Source: Phyllobacterium zundukense (GTDB taxonomy: Bacteria > Pseudomonadota > Alphaproteobacteria > Rhizobiales > Rhizobiaceae). Taken from it: a stretch of 64,000 bases of DNA. The notes under the pieces are model-generated. The model searched no databases and was not told the DNA's origin. It saw nothing but the letters and a program-made list of their open reading frames with translations. The stretch is taken from contig NZ_CP104972.1 in assembly GCF_025452195.1 (NCBI RefSeq), forward strand, positions 310,001 to 374,000, given 5' to 3'. Position numbers and translations under genes: made by a program. Shown here piece by piece: positions 9,339-18,745 of the stretch. Each line of letters begins with the position of its first letter. The first letter of the stretch is position 1.

Positions 9339-10268
9339 CTAGGCCGCATCCCGTCGTGGCACGGTCTGGAGATCATGAAGAAAAGCGACAGATCGTTGTG
9401 CCTGAGCCGCGGCCTGGACGATGAAGCGCTTGTCATTCTTCAGCACCGAGAGCCACGACGCGAGATAGCTTGCATGGTCGGGGCGCGGCTCCAGTTCCGG
9501 CACCATACCGAGATCGGCGGCGAGGAACGCCGCGCCCAATTCGGCAATCAGTTCTTCGCGCGCGCGCTCCGTGCGATCCTTTGCATATCTGGACAGATCG
9601 CGGTTCAGCCGGTGGCTCGCTCCGGCCCAATGCACGCTTTCATGCGCCAGCGTTGCATAATAGCTCTCGACGTCTCGGAACGTCTCGATTGGCGGCATCT
9701 GGATAATATCCGGGCCCGGCGCATAGAAAGCCTTGTCGCCGCCGTGACGGACAATTGCACCGGTCTGCGCAAAGAAGACATCCGCATGTGCGATCCTGTC
9801 GATCCGTTGCGCAATTCCGCCGTCAGGCACGTCCGCATATCGGTCACCGAGACCGTCGATCTGTTCAACGTTGAAAACGCTGTACGCTTTCAAAAAAGGG
9901 ATATCGCGCTCGATCTCATTTCCCGCCCCATCGGTCTCGGTTTTGCTGATGCGGTTGGCATAGACGACCATCGAGCTTGTCTCGCCCTTTCGGACGCAGG
10001 CTCCGAGTTCCTGCGCCTGACGAAACGTCATCCACGTCGAAGAGGTATAGCCGCGTGCCATCGCTTCAGACCAAAGAAGCAGCACATTGATGCCCGAATA
10101 CGGCTCGCCATTGTGGCGTAATGGCCGGGACACGCGACCGGCGAGATGTCTGTTGTTCCAGGGCTGCACCCACGGCCGCACGCCCTCGTCCAATGCTGCA
10201 ATCATCTTATCGGTGATGCGCGTATAGACGTCCACGCGCTGCTCGCTGGTTCTTTTTTCCTTCTTCAT
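9339..10268 (-). CDS. ardC: ArdC-type antirestriction protein (ssDNA-binding, zincin-like)
   Basis: A 309-residue protein with the two-part ArdC plan: an N-terminal single-strand DNA-binding domain (residues ~10-140, with RPWVQPWNN and GINVLLLW) and a C-terminal metallopeptidase-like domain with HESVH (about residues 210-214), and EELIAELGAAFL about 30 residues later as the likely third zinc ligand. ArdC proteins protect incoming plasmid DNA from host restriction. Its presence marks the surrounding block as derived from a conjugative element. Full length; the start has a good context after the preceding gene. Confidence 0.9.
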   Translation of the reverse strand: MKKEKRTSEQRVDVYTRITDKMIAALDEGVRPWVQPWNNRHLAGRVSRPLRHNGEPYSGINVLLLWSEAMARGYTSSTWMTFRQAQELGACVRKGETSSMVVYANRISKTETDGAGNEIERDIPFLKAYSVFNVEQIDGLGDRYADVPDGGIAQRIDRIAHADVFFAQTGAIVRHGGDKAFYAPGPDIIQMPPIETFRDVESYYATLAHESVHWAGASHRLNRDLSRYAKDRTERAREELIAELGAAFLAADLGMVPELEPRPDHASYLASWLSVLKNDKRFIVQAAAQAQRSVAFLHDLQTVPRRDAA

Positions 10269-10561
10269 CGTCCTGTCCTCACTCTTGCAAACCGCGCCGA
10301 TCGCGGATCGTCACGGCGGTCGTTGAAGCGGCGGCCGGAGGCGGCGCACCCGCTGAGAGGCAGGATTGAATGTTCGAACCTTGGCGCACGGGCCGAAACG
10401 AAGTGGAGGACGGCTTGGCCGTTGCGACCGTCCATCTCCGGCGACGCTAGACCGCTCACCGGGACGAACCGTGATCGGCACATGGCTTTCAAGACAAGAA
10501 GAGCCGGCGCTTAAAACGCGCCGGCTTCACCAGGACGAAGGAAGGGGTTTTCGCCTTCGGT

Positions 10562-11143
10562 TCAATCGAAGGCCGACATCTGCAGCGACGCGGCCTTCTG
10601 GTCGATCGATGGAGCCGCTACCGCCGAGCCGGTGCGTTCATAGGGCTTCCAGGCCTCGCCGGTGATGTCCTCATAGGCTGATACGGCGCCTTCGGCAGCC
10701 ATGCGCAAGACGTGGGCCTGCAGGCCCATGCCGGCGGCGAATTCGCGCTTGCGCTGGGCGCGGCTGTCAAAGCCGACCGGGCCGTCGAGATCTTCGTTGC
10801 GGTCGTCGTTGGAGAGCTTCATGGTCAGGTCACGCGCCTCGGTGACCGCGCGGCTGTAGAATTGCCCGGCGCCGTAGGCGGAACCGATGAAGGAGCCGAC
10901 GATGCGCTGCATATGGATCTGCATGGCCTTTTCGGCGAGGCCCTCCTTCAGCGCTTCGGCGCTGCCGATGAGCTGGTTGCGGTGAAGCTCGCGGATGCCG
11001 TCGCTGTCGACGATGGCAAGGCCGAAGCTTTCGCAGATGCGGCTTGCCTGGGGCGCGTCGGGGCACGCAAGGCGGACCATTTCGAGGGTGGTGGCGCGTT
11101 GTGCGGCTTGGCGGGCCTTGGAGTAGCGGTTGAGCAATGTCAT
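10562..11143 (-). CDS. Conserved plasmid-type hypothetical protein
   Basis: A 193-residue helical protein. The ATG at 11141-11143 is preceded by AAGGA at a spacing of 8, so it is preferred over the GTG start at 11221. There is no signal peptide, membrane segment or known catalytic motif. It sits between ArdC and a TOPRIM protein, all on the same strand, an arrangement typical of the leading or accessory region of rhizobial plasmids. Its function is unknown; a role in plasmid maintenance or entry is only inferred from neighbours. Confidence 0.65.
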   Translation of the reverse strand: MTLLNRYSKARQAAQRATTLEMVRLACPDAPQASRICESFGLAIVDSDGIRELHRNQLIGSAEALKEGLAEKAMQIHMQRIVGSFIGSAYGAGQFYSRAVTEARDLTMKLSNDDRNEDLDGPVGFDSRAQRKREFAAGMGLQAHVLRMAAEGAVSAYEDITGEAWKPYERTGSAVAAPSIDQKAASLQMSAFD

Positions 11144-11875
11144 GATCGATGTCCTTGTGCGTGGTTGAGCGAAGCCCGGGTCTGCCGTTGTCCGGCACTG
11201 TCCCTCGGGTGCGGTCGACACGAACCGGGCAAGCGGCTTGGCCCAAGGTCAGGGCGATGCGATCGAGCGGGGTGGGGTTGCGGGGGATGCGGACCGCATC
11301 GCGGTCTGCAGCAAACGCGGCCGCGCCTTGCGAAGCGCGCGTCGATCCTGCCGCTGCGCGGCGCGGCACGCGGCCTTTGACCAGGTCGTCGTCCGGTTCA
11401 GACCGCAGCACATCCGAGGACTGAGCCGGAAGCTGCTCAACGTCTTTGCCGGTCACCGGACGGCATCGTTCATGTTCGTCGCGGCGCGCGGCCGGTCCGC
11501 CGGTCGAGCCTTACGCGCAGGTCGAGATGTCAGTGCGGTTCGGCCGGCTCGTCCTGCACAAAATGCGCTTCCTGCTCTTGGCGATCGCCGCCGCAACGCG
11601 TGGGGATGTTCGGAGGACAAATCGGCCCTGCACCAGCATGGACCCGGCTGCAGAACCCGACCATGTCTTGCCTCCCAGGGCTTCTGGGTAGACATTGCGC
11701 AAGATGCCGTCAGCCTGGCGTTTTTCGGAATCGGTGAACAGTTCGGGAAAGGCGGTCGCCACCGCCACCCAGGCGCCGGCAGAACAAGGCGGTCGCCGGC
11801 AAAATGTTCGACCACGGCCGCGCGGGTTTGCGCCTACTCGCGGCGTCACCGCCACCGACGGATCGATTTCATTAA
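11144..11875. other. Region between plasmid genes, no firm gene
   Basis: Open frames on both strands are long because the DNA is GC-rich. One minus-strand frame (11511-11897) contains a protein-like stretch (WVAVATAFPELFTDSEKRQA), which may be a remnant, but no family is recognised and no start is convincing. Confidence 0.35.
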
Positions 11876-12796
11876 TCAGACCGGTGCGCAACGGCATGGT
11901 GGCATATCGGTAGCGCGCAACGCTTCATTCCAATCTTCAGCCCATGGCGCGAGGCGCAACCAGTCGCAGCCGGCTTCATCGGCGATGCCGCGCAGGCGAG
12001 TGGCAAAGGTCTCTCCCTGGCTGTTGGCATCGGTGGCGGCGACGATCCGGGCGCAGGGACGCGCGGCGAGCACGCGAACCGCCGCTTCCGTCGTCGGCGA
12101 CCATCCTCCTCCGGTGCTGAGATAAAGACTACCCTCCCGCAACCCTTCGAAGGCGGCGAGGCTCATTGCGTCGATCGCAGCTTCCGTGACACACAGACGA
12201 AGTGCGCTGGGGGAGCCAAACCGGAACAGTACCTTCGAACCCCCGGTCGAGAAGCCACGCCAGTCGGGACCGCGCTCCTCCCAACCGGTGACCACACTTT
12301 CATCGTCGACGTGGGCCGCCCACATGCTGCCATATGGGCCTTCCCGCAGCATATTACGACGGATGGCTTCGCGGATGATGGCCTCGGGCAGGCATCGTTC
12401 GGCGTGCAGATAGCGCCACGTCATCGACCCCCTCCATGGCTTGCGCCGATTATCCCACCGTTGCGGTATGGAACCGGTGGGCGCTGAATCGCGGGGCGGG
12501 CGGTTCCAGACCGGCTCTTTGGATGTGAAACCGACCAAGGAGGCGACACGGTCAAGCGCTGTAACGAAGGACACACCGTCAAGGTGTTCAACGAGACTGA
12601 AAACGTCGCCTTTCGCGTCGGACAGCGGATCGAACCAACCCCTCCCCTCATGAATGACGATAATGATTTCCGCCCCGCGCCGGCATTTCACCGCCTTGCG
12701 GGTACTCTTCCTCACGTCGACAGCAAAGCCGGCCTGCTCCAGCACGACGGCGCACGAGACGCGGTTCCGCAGTTCTTCCAGTTCTTGTCTCTCCAT
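11876..12796 (-). CDS. DUF3991/TOPRIM domain protein (plasmid primase-like)
   Basis: A 306-residue protein if it starts at the ATG at 12796. The frame continues upstream to 13018 but that arm is low-complexity. The N-terminal half resembles the DUF3991 domain with a CHC2-like zinc-finger remnant (VLEQAGFAV, SDAKGDVFSLVEHLDG). The C-terminal part has the TOPRIM core: a glutamate in LCVTEAAIDAMSL and an acidic pair in IVAATDANSQG. Such proteins are encoded on alphaproteobacterial plasmids next to ardC and are thought to act in DNA metabolism during transfer. Its role here is inferred from family and context. Confidence 0.75.
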   Translation of the reverse strand: MERQELEELRNRVSCAVVLEQAGFAVDVRKSTRKAVKCRRGAEIIIVIHEGRGWFDPLSDAKGDVFSLVEHLDGVSFVTALDRVASLVGFTSKEPVWNRPPRDSAPTGSIPQRWDNRRKPWRGSMTWRYLHAERCLPEAIIREAIRRNMLREGPYGSMWAAHVDDESVVTGWEERGPDWRGFSTGGSKVLFRFGSPSALRLCVTEAAIDAMSLAAFEGLREGSLYLSTGGGWSPTTEAAVRVLAARPCARIVAATDANSQGETFATRLRGIADEAGCDWLRLAPWAEDWNEALRATDMPPCRCAPV

Positions 12797-13014
12797 GCTT
12801 CTACCGGCGCTTGCGCGTCCGCCTTTCTTTCCAGATTTTTCTTTTCCCGCAGTTTGCGGCACCGTTTCCGGCGGCCCGCGAAGAGCAAAGGCGGCAAGGG
12901 CGCGGCTGACAAGCTGCAGATCTGCATCTTGTGCCAATCGGCCGCTCCAGCCGCGGCGAAGCTTCCCTTGCCGCCTGCCGCTCGCAAGCGGCACCCGAAA
13001 AGGAAAATGCCGGC

Positions 13015-13221
13015 TCAATGAGCCGGCCAGGGATCGAATTCGTAGACGATCTTCAGATCGTCTTCATGGTCGCGTTTTTGGCTCGGAAGGATGCCGAACT
13101 CTTCGCCGGGTCTGAAAAGCGTGACCGGAACTATAAGAGTGCGGGCGAGTTGGAAGGCGTGGTGCTGCGCAAGCCAAAGATCGTTATTCCTGCGAGGATC
13201 GCGAATACAACGCCAAGACAA
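13015..13221 (-). CDS. Small hypothetical protein of plasmid block
   Basis: A 68-residue frame with a coherent, charged C-terminal half (PVTLFRPGEEFGILPSQKRD, then KIVYEFDPWP). It lies upstream of the TOPRIM gene on the same strand and reads like the small conserved proteins found there in rhizobial plasmids. The N-terminal 15 residues look non-coding, so the true start may be later or the gene may be truncated. No function is known. Confidence 0.45.
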   Translation of the reverse strand: MSWRCIRDPRRNNDLWLAQHHAFQLARTLIVPVTLFRPGEEFGILPSQKRDHEDDLKIVYEFDPWPAH

Positions 13222-14453
13222 TGGAGGTTTTGGCCAGCGGCGGAACGCCAGACCTTCTCATCCGCATCGACTCGCTGATTGACACGCGAAGCCGCGCGAG
13301 CATTGGTCCAATGCGATTGAAACGAATTTTTCAAAGAGTGTTGAGGCCAAGCAGGCGATCAAGAGCGACCGCTGAGCCGAACCCAATCCAACGGATTCTC
13401 GGTTTCCCAACGCCTCTACCAAGTCGGCTTCATGGGCGATGCCAGTGGTATGCCTTGGAGGAGCTCTCACCATGACAAAGGACGTATGGCGACGGTGCCA
13501 CTTTCATCAAGTTCGGCGAGTTCGGCGATATGCCAAATCTTATTCATCCCGATTCAGCGTTGCTCCGACAGAGGCTCGGACGTTTCTGTGCACCTCGCGG
13601 CCGAGCCTTGCCCTTGTGCATAGAGCTCTGTGCAGTATCGTACACAGCCGGAACATTGGCGCCGCGAGACGGTTCTAGGCTTCGTCGGAGATATAAGCCT
13701 CTCCTGACAGAGGCTCGTCGCAATTAGCCCACCCCTGGGATTTCCTAGCGGCGGGCCTCACCTTTTTACGAGCCAGTGAGCGGGGACTGGAACAGTGACG
13801 ACCATTTCAGCTGATATGTTTTCCGCTAGTGGGATTATGTATGCATTAGCCGCCATTGCCGTCATGGTTATGGTTTGGCTATTTTTTATAGTACGGCACC
13901 GGATGCGATAATATGCGGGTATGATCGCGTTCCCGCACTCCCTCCTTGGCCAGATTCTACAAAATGCTGTCGGCTTGGTAAACCAACCACCGATCGCACG
14001 ACAGCGGCAATAGCGTCCATGATGCAATTCATCATTCGTGCTGGCCAGACTCGGATATGTTTCCTGCGTGAAGGCAATGTTGTTCCCCTCAGCAGAGGCT
14101 TTGCCTTGGGTCCAGTACCGGCAGACAAGGAACTTCCGCAGCGTCACGTCAGGCCAGACAGGCTCCGCCGCCGGTAATTGCGTTCCGGGACCGCCGGGCT
14201 TTGGTTGTGACGCTATAGAGGCACGTACTGGCCGGGACCCGCGTCGTGCCTCACCGATCAATGGAACGTTGCTCTGGTTGGTTGGTTATTGGCATGCTGG
14301 TTAGTCCTTCGACCAGCGGAGACTCGGCGTCAACGGTCTCTTCAGTCCATGGTGCCGGGTCTCACATTTCCCGCATTGATGCGTGTGCGGTCATAAACGC
14401 AGCGCATCGTTAGCGCCAACTGGAGGCACTTCTGCTCGATCACTCACCTGGTA
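13222..14453. other. Long region with no firm gene except a tiny ORF
   Basis: About 1.2 kb in which frames on both strands look non-coding. The only item of note is the 31-codon membrane ORF at 13816-13911, which has a relative at 29086. The region separates the plasmid-type block from the esterase gene and may be a scar of recombination. Confidence 0.4.
13816..13911 (+). CDS. Tiny single-membrane-span ORF, copy 1
   Basis: A 31-codon frame with one hydrophobic segment (LAAIAVMVMVWLFFIV) and a basic end (RHRMR). The DNA from about 13834 to 13915 is similar to 29092-29155, where the same start of the segment (LAAIAV) appears but one T is missing and the frame ends early. Conservation at two places suggests either a small membrane protein or a repeated non-coding element. 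No clear ribosome binding site is seen. Confidence 0.35.
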   Translation: MFSASGIMYALAAIAVMVMVWLFFIVRHRMR

Positions 14454-15539
14454 TTATTTCATCAGACCTGCTGCCCGCAGAGCCTTTTCGATCACCATGC
14501 CAACAGAACGGCTGCCGTTCTCCTCAACAAGAGGTTTTTGCGGCGCTGGCGCATACGGAACGACTTCCTGGGTCACGGCGTCATCTCGGATAAGCTCCCA
14601 TGATTGGGCGATATGCCATGTCGATGAAATGCCGACATCCAGCATAAAGGGCCGGGCGGTACCAGCGCTTGTGCGTCCTGTGGCCTTGATTGGAGTGCCG
14701 TGTCCCATGCCCCTTATGGAATAGGCTTTAATGACAGCGACACCGTCAGCATTGCGCCATCTGCGCACTGTATGTCCATCGACGGTGGTCGTGGCCGGGT
14801 CTCTTTCGATCGCATGCAGGCAATGCCATTGAGCGATAATGGCTTCCATGTTCATCGGATCCACTGTCATGTCAGCTGTTCCATGCCAGATGGAAAGGGA
14901 CGGCCAGGGCCCTTTGTAATCGGACGCACGGCGAACGAGATCTGCAAGTACCTCACTCTTCTGCAGGCCGTGTCCGCGCATTCGATCGAACGCTTCAGGG
15001 ATGTTTGTGGCCGTGGCATACGGGAGGCCAGCGATGATTGCACCGCCTTTGAACAGCTCAGGGTATGTTGCCAACATTGCGCCGGTCATTGCGCCGCCGG
15101 CCGATAGGCCGGTTATGAAGGTTCTCGTTCGGTCCAGAGAATGCCTTCTCAACATGGTTGACACCATCTGGCTGATCGACAGGCTCTCTCCATGCCCGCG
15201 CGTGGTGTCCGCGGTGGCAAACCAGTTAAAACACAGGTTCGGGTTGTTGGAGCGCTGCTGTTCGGGATAGAGCACGGCGAATCCGTGCTTTTTGGCAAGT
15301 TGAGACCATCCGGAGCCGATGTCGTATTCCGCTGCCGTCTGCGTGCAGCCGTGCAGCACGACCACCAAAGGCGCATCGGCCGGCAAGCCGCCCGGAAGGT
15401 ATAGCCAAGCACGAAGGTTGCCGGGATTGGAGCCAAAATCCTGGAGTGGATTGAGAACGGCATTGGTAGCCGTGTTCGACGGGTCGGCAAATGTATTTCT
15501 GGCGTTGAGTCGTTTTATCGTGTCGGCAATGTTCCGCAT
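14454..15539 (-). CDS. PHB-depolymerase-family esterase
   Basis: A 361-residue alpha/beta hydrolase of the polyhydroxybutyrate depolymerase/LpqC esterase type. It shows the oxyanion motif in VVVLHGCTQ, the nucleophile elbow GLSAGG, a candidate acid residue in WHGTADMTVDP and the catalytic histidine in GMGHG. The start at the ATG at 15539 is chosen because the extra 19 residues of the longer frame contain four cysteines and have no ribosome binding site. No signal peptide is evident, so it may act on intracellular esters or polymer. It stands alone, with long non-coding DNA on both sides. Confidence 0.85.
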   Translation of the reverse strand: MRNIADTIKRLNARNTFADPSNTATNAVLNPLQDFGSNPGNLRAWLYLPGGLPADAPLVVVLHGCTQTAAEYDIGSGWSQLAKKHGFAVLYPEQQRSNNPNLCFNWFATADTTRGHGESLSISQMVSTMLRRHSLDRTRTFITGLSAGGAMTGAMLATYPELFKGGAIIAGLPYATATNIPEAFDRMRGHGLQKSEVLADLVRRASDYKGPWPSLSIWHGTADMTVDPMNMEAIIAQWHCLHAIERDPATTTVDGHTVRRWRNADGVAVIKAYSIRGMGHGTPIKATGRTSAGTARPFMLDVGISSTWHIAQSWELIRDDAVTQEVVPYAPAPQKPLVEENGSRSVGMVIEKALRAAGLMK

Positions 15540-16091
15540 CGTGTTAGCTTTCAGACAACATCCACAGTTCCCCTCGCAAAAGAGATAATGCTGCAACTGC
15601 GAAATCGTTGCTGCACTGCATAAATTAAACTTTTAATGAACAACCGCAAGCTGTTGACGACCCAGACAACGCCATCATTAGCGCTATCATACACATTGCC
15701 GTTTTTGGCCCAATTTAATGCCACTGGAAACAGGCAAATTGCAGCTTGGCGATCCAAATTCTGAACCCCGGCCGTGGTGAATCGTCTCCTCCCCGCCCCC
15801 CGCGGCCTGTAACTCCCGGCATCCCCTCCCCGGACGGGAGCGAGAAAAGCTAGAGTCTTTGGTAACCGCACGGGAGTTCGGCATAGTTCCTGCCTGGATA
15901 TATACTGTTCCTACTTATCCATTGTTAGCTGCTCTGACGGGTCCGGCGCACCTAAAGACCGCGCATGTCCGCACCCTCCACACGATTTACGTATTCGATT
16001 TTTCGTGTTGAGTGTGATCAACGACGCCCTCTCGGAGAGCCTCGAGGGGCTTAGAGAGCGCAAAAGCGCTCCCTTTGTTTGCGATCGCATT
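15540..16091. other. Intergenic region
   Basis: About 550 bases without a convincing gene. A hairpin GAGCGC-AAAA-GCGCTC lies at 16056-16071 just beyond the end of the YflT-like gene and may end its transcription. Nothing else is seen. Confidence 0.4.
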
Positions 16092-16691
16092 TTAAGCCAT
16101 CGGACGGTAATCTCGGGCTCGCTCCCGCTCCCGCACCAGTTCTTCTTCGGTGAAATCAGCGCTGGTTTCGTCAAAGCCCTGCCAACCTTCCTCTCGATAC
16201 ATGGCGCGTCGTGTATTGAGATCCACGGGAGCACTGGCATCGATGACGGAACGGGCAATATCGACCTGGTCATCGTCCACTCGGGCAGACACCAACGTGC
16301 CGCCGCGCCGGACGCCTTCTGCATAAACGTGAGCGTCGTTTTCATCTACGCCTGCCTTCGTCATGGAGCCGATGATGCCGCCGGCAGCACCGCCGGCGAC
16401 AGCGCCAGCAAGCGCTCCGGTCGCGGTAGCGACAAGCCAGCCCGCGGCAACAACGGGACCGACACCCGGGATGGCCAACATGCCAAGGCCCGCCAGGAGC
16501 CCGCCTGCGCCGCCGACGACGGCGCCGACACCGGCCCCGGTTGCAGCACCCTCGCCTGCGTTGGATTCATCAGTTGTGCCACTGCGGCTGACGATGCTGA
16601 TATTGGACGATGAAATCCCTGCGTCCTCAAGCGCGTTGACAGCGGTTTTGGCATCTTCGTGATTGTCGTATAGTCCTGTGACAGTTTGCAT
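16092..16691 (-). CDS. General-stress protein, YflT-like domain with glycine zipper
   Basis: A 199-residue protein. The N-terminal ~40 residues (TVTGLYDNHEDAKTAVNAL) resemble the YflT/GSP17M heat-induced stress domain, which recurs after residue ~115 (EGVRRGGTLVSARVDDDQ). Between them lies a ~65-residue alanine/glycine-rich membrane-active segment with GxxxG repeats. It is 31 bases downstream of the PepSY gene and shares its stress-type promoter at 17085-17109. Another YflT-like gene at 51710-52336 lacks the glycine zipper. The ribosome binding site AGGAGGAACT lies directly before the ATG. Its exact role is unknown. Confidence 0.75.
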   Translation of the reverse strand: MQTVTGLYDNHEDAKTAVNALEDAGISSSNISIVSRSGTTDESNAGEGAATGAGVGAVVGGAGGLLAGLGMLAIPGVGPVVAAGWLVATATGALAGAVAGGAAGGIIGSMTKAGVDENDAHVYAEGVRRGGTLVSARVDDDQVDIARSVIDASAPVDLNTRRAMYREEGWQGFDETSADFTEEELVRERERARDYRPMA

Positions 16692-16722
16692 AGTTCCTCC
16701 TGGTTAGTGCTTGCTGAAAAAG

Positions 16723-17043
16723 TTATTTGGCGGCTTCGACAATGTTGCCTTGGAAATCGAGTTTTACCTCGACAGACTTGCCGTCTTTCATCGCCGTGCC
16801 AGTCCAAATGCCATCTTCACCCTTCACCAAAGGGCCGACATCAGAATAGCCCCTGGCCTCGATGCGTTCCTTGGCCTGGCCCTCGGTGAAACTGTTGGCC
16901 CCTGCAACTGGGGCTGCCGGATTTTTTGTGTCTGGAGTCGCGACCGCAGGCGTTTGCGTATCAGTTGCAGGCTTTGCTGCATCCTGGGCATGCGCCGCAG
17001 ACAGGATCGACAGAGCGCCGAGCGCAATTGCTATACGTTTCAT
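16723..17043 (-). CDS. Exported PepSY-like small protein
   Basis: A 106-residue protein with a signal peptide (KRIAIALGALSILSAAHAQ), a proline/alanine/threonine-rich linker and a C-terminal ~55-residue PepSY-like domain (FTEGQAKERIEARGYSDVGPL, then VKLDFQGNIV). Such periplasmic proteins may inhibit proteases or bind peptides. Strong ribosome binding site AAGGAGGCACC. It is the first gene of a two-gene unit under the GGAAC-N17-GTT promoter at 17085-17109, which places it in the general-stress set. Confidence 0.75.
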   Translation of the reverse strand: MKRIAIALGALSILSAAHAQDAAKPATDTQTPAVATPDTKNPAAPVAGANSFTEGQAKERIEARGYSDVGPLVKGEDGIWTGTAMKDGKSVEVKLDFQGNIVEAAK

Positions 17044-17084
17044 GGTGCCTCCTTATGTGACCGATGATCGATCAGTGGAGTGAC

Positions 17085-17109
17085 AACCCCCCGCTACTGC
17101 CAATGTTCC
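17085..17109 (-). promoter_or_regulatory. EcfG-type promoter for PepSY/YflT pair
   Basis: On the minus strand GGAAC (17109-17105), 17 bases, then GTT (17087-17085). It ends 42 bases before the PepSY start. It matches the alphaproteobacterial general-stress form. Confidence 0.7.
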
Positions 17110-17241
17110 CGTAGGATGCGCGGATCGCTCCGAATTTATTTTCATGCGTGCATGGAACCAAGGATGCAGTTCGAAAAGTTCTCCACGGCGATCAGCGGAG
17201 CCAACGCCACACTGCTTTCAAACCAAACCCGCTAACATCTC

Positions 17242-17266
17242 GGAACTATCCACTCATTTTACCGTT
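17242..17266 (+). promoter_or_regulatory. EcfG-type promoter for zincin gene
   Basis: GGAAC at 17242-17246, 17 bases, GTT at 17264-17266, preceded by C (full CGTTT). It ends 53 bases before the ATG at 17319. This is one of the closest matches to consensus in the window. Confidence 0.75.
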
Positions 17267-17318
17267 TCGGGATCGCACCGGTCCATTCCAAACCCACTGA
17301 GATGAAAAGCAGTCTTCA

Positions 17319-18434
17319 ATGCGCCTCTTCACCTGCGACAATTGCAAAAATGTTGTCTTTTTTGATAGTCGCCAATGCGTTCAATGCAAATGCAGGCTGG
17401 TCTACGAACCTGTGAGTATGAAAATGTGCGCCATCCGCTCAGAGGCTGACGGTTCGTGGCGATTTGTGACAGGCGAAAGGTCGGAAGTGCGCATGTGCGC
17501 AAACGCAACCTTTGACGTTTGCAATTGGCTAGTCGAACCCTCTGAGAACCGGGATTTCTGCCTGTCTTGCCGTCATAATCGCCTTGTGCCGTCTGTCCAG
17601 ACTTCGGAGGGCCTAAACCATTGGCGAAAAATCAGTCGGGCGCAGCAGCACCTCTTCTATTCCATTTTGCGCTGGAATCTTCCCCACCCCGATCGCACTG
17701 AGGATCCCACTGGCGGGCTGGTTTTCGATTTCCTCGAAGATCAACGTCTTCCCAGTGGAATGCTTGTGCCCGCAATGAGTGGCCACGATGAAGGGCTGAT
17801 CACCATTCGTGCCGCCGAGGCTGATGATGCAACGCGTGAGGAGGCGAGGCAATCGGTGTATGAACTGTACCGGACGCTGCTTGGTCACCTTCGTCACGAA
17901 AGCGGTCATTTCCTATGGAACAAACTTGTCCGCGACGGCAATGAGCTGGAGAACTACCGCTCGGTGTTTGGCGATGAGCGGGCAAATTATGAACAAGCTC
18001 TCCAGCACTATTATGCCAATGGTCCCCTGCCGGGATGGCAGGAAAGCTTCGTCTCGGCTTACGCAAGCTCCCATTCGTGGGAGGACTTTGCCGAGTGTTT
18101 CGCCCACTATACCCATATCGTTGACAGCCTTGAGACCGCACGCGAATTTGGCATCGCAGCAAGACCGCCGAAGCATCTGGCGATGGCAGCATCAATCGAA
18201 TTTGATCCTTATCAGGCCGATAGCGCCGAACAGCTTGTGCGCACCTGGGTCCCCCTTAGTATCGCAATCAATTCCATCCAGCGCAGCATGGGTCAATCCG
18301 ATTCGTATCCATTCGTCTTGTCCTCGCCGGTTATCGTCAAACTCGAATACCTGCATCGCCTTGTTCAGACGTTCCAAGAGCAACCACGATCCAGCAAAAC
18401 GAAAAATTCCGATACACTTTGCTCACCCCTTTGA
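17319..18434 (+). CDS. Zinc-ribbon zincin-like metallopeptidase
   Basis: A 371-residue protein. The N-terminus is a zinc ribbon with cysteine pairs (CDNC and CVQC, later CLSC). The central part has the zincin motif HESGH (about residues 192-196), then an aspartate- and glutamate-rich segment (WEDFAECFAHY) that probably gives the third ligand. This plan is that of the putative zinc-binding metallopeptidase family (Peptidase_Mx type). No signal peptide, so it should be cytoplasmic. A near-consensus stress promoter lies at 17242-17266. Substrate unknown. Confidence 0.75.
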   Translation: MRLFTCDNCKNVVFFDSRQCVQCKCRLVYEPVSMKMCAIRSEADGSWRFVTGERSEVRMCANATFDVCNWLVEPSENRDFCLSCRHNRLVPSVQTSEGLNHWRKISRAQQHLFYSILRWNLPHPDRTEDPTGGLVFDFLEDQRLPSGMLVPAMSGHDEGLITIRAAEADDATREEARQSVYELYRTLLGHLRHESGHFLWNKLVRDGNELENYRSVFGDERANYEQALQHYYANGPLPGWQESFVSAYASSHSWEDFAECFAHYTHIVDSLETAREFGIAARPPKHLAMAASIEFDPYQADSAEQLVRTWVPLSIAINSIQRSMGQSDSYPFVLSSPVIVKLEYLHRLVQTFQEQPRSSKTKNSDTLCSPL

Positions 18435-18547
18435 TGCGCACGGGGCGGCTGGCCAAGATCCTTTCGGTCACTCAAGCGGGTGAGGACACCCTGGATCAGT
18501 TGCAAGTTAGCTGAGGATGTTTCGCGGCAAGTATCTGGGGCGGCGGT

Positions 18548-18578
18548 GATCGTCCTGACGTCGACGTTCAGGACGATC
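18548..18578. terminator. Perfect 11-bp hairpin after zincin gene
   Basis: Arms 18548-18558 and 18568-18578 (GATCGTCCTGA / TCAGGACGATC) with a 9-base self-complementary loop. It lies ~115 bases after the zincin stop and before the GlsB promoter. No T run follows, so it could be a processing site or regulator site rather than a terminator. Confidence 0.4.
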
Positions 18579-18685
18579 GCTCCGTGAAGGATTGAGGGAT
18601 AGCAGCCACTTGTCAAATCCAAGCCTGCGAACGAAAAGGCTGGCGATCCAACCGATTGGCGTTTCATGACGCATCCTTTTCTTCC

Positions 18686-18710
18686 GGAACAAATCCTTCC
18701 TTTCAGGGTT
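18686..18710 (+). promoter_or_regulatory. EcfG-type promoter for glsB-like gene
   Basis: GGAAC at 18686-18690, 17 bases, GTT at 18708-18710; 35 bases before the ATG at 18746. Confidence 0.7.
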
Positions 18711-18745
18711 GCATTTTTGACATCGTATCAAATGGAGAATTCGAA

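Noticed and set aside
9327..10121. 264-codon plus-strand frame opposite ardC
   Set aside because: Antisense of a well-recognised gene; no start signals.
13131..13155. GGAAC-N17-GTT match on the plus strand
   Set aside because: It lies inside a small minus-strand gene and faces non-coding DNA; about two chance matches are expected.
14263..14287. GGAAC-N17-GTT match on the plus strand
   Set aside because: It points toward the 3' end of the esterase gene on the other strand; no gene follows. The spacer is a GTTG repeat that favours chance matches.
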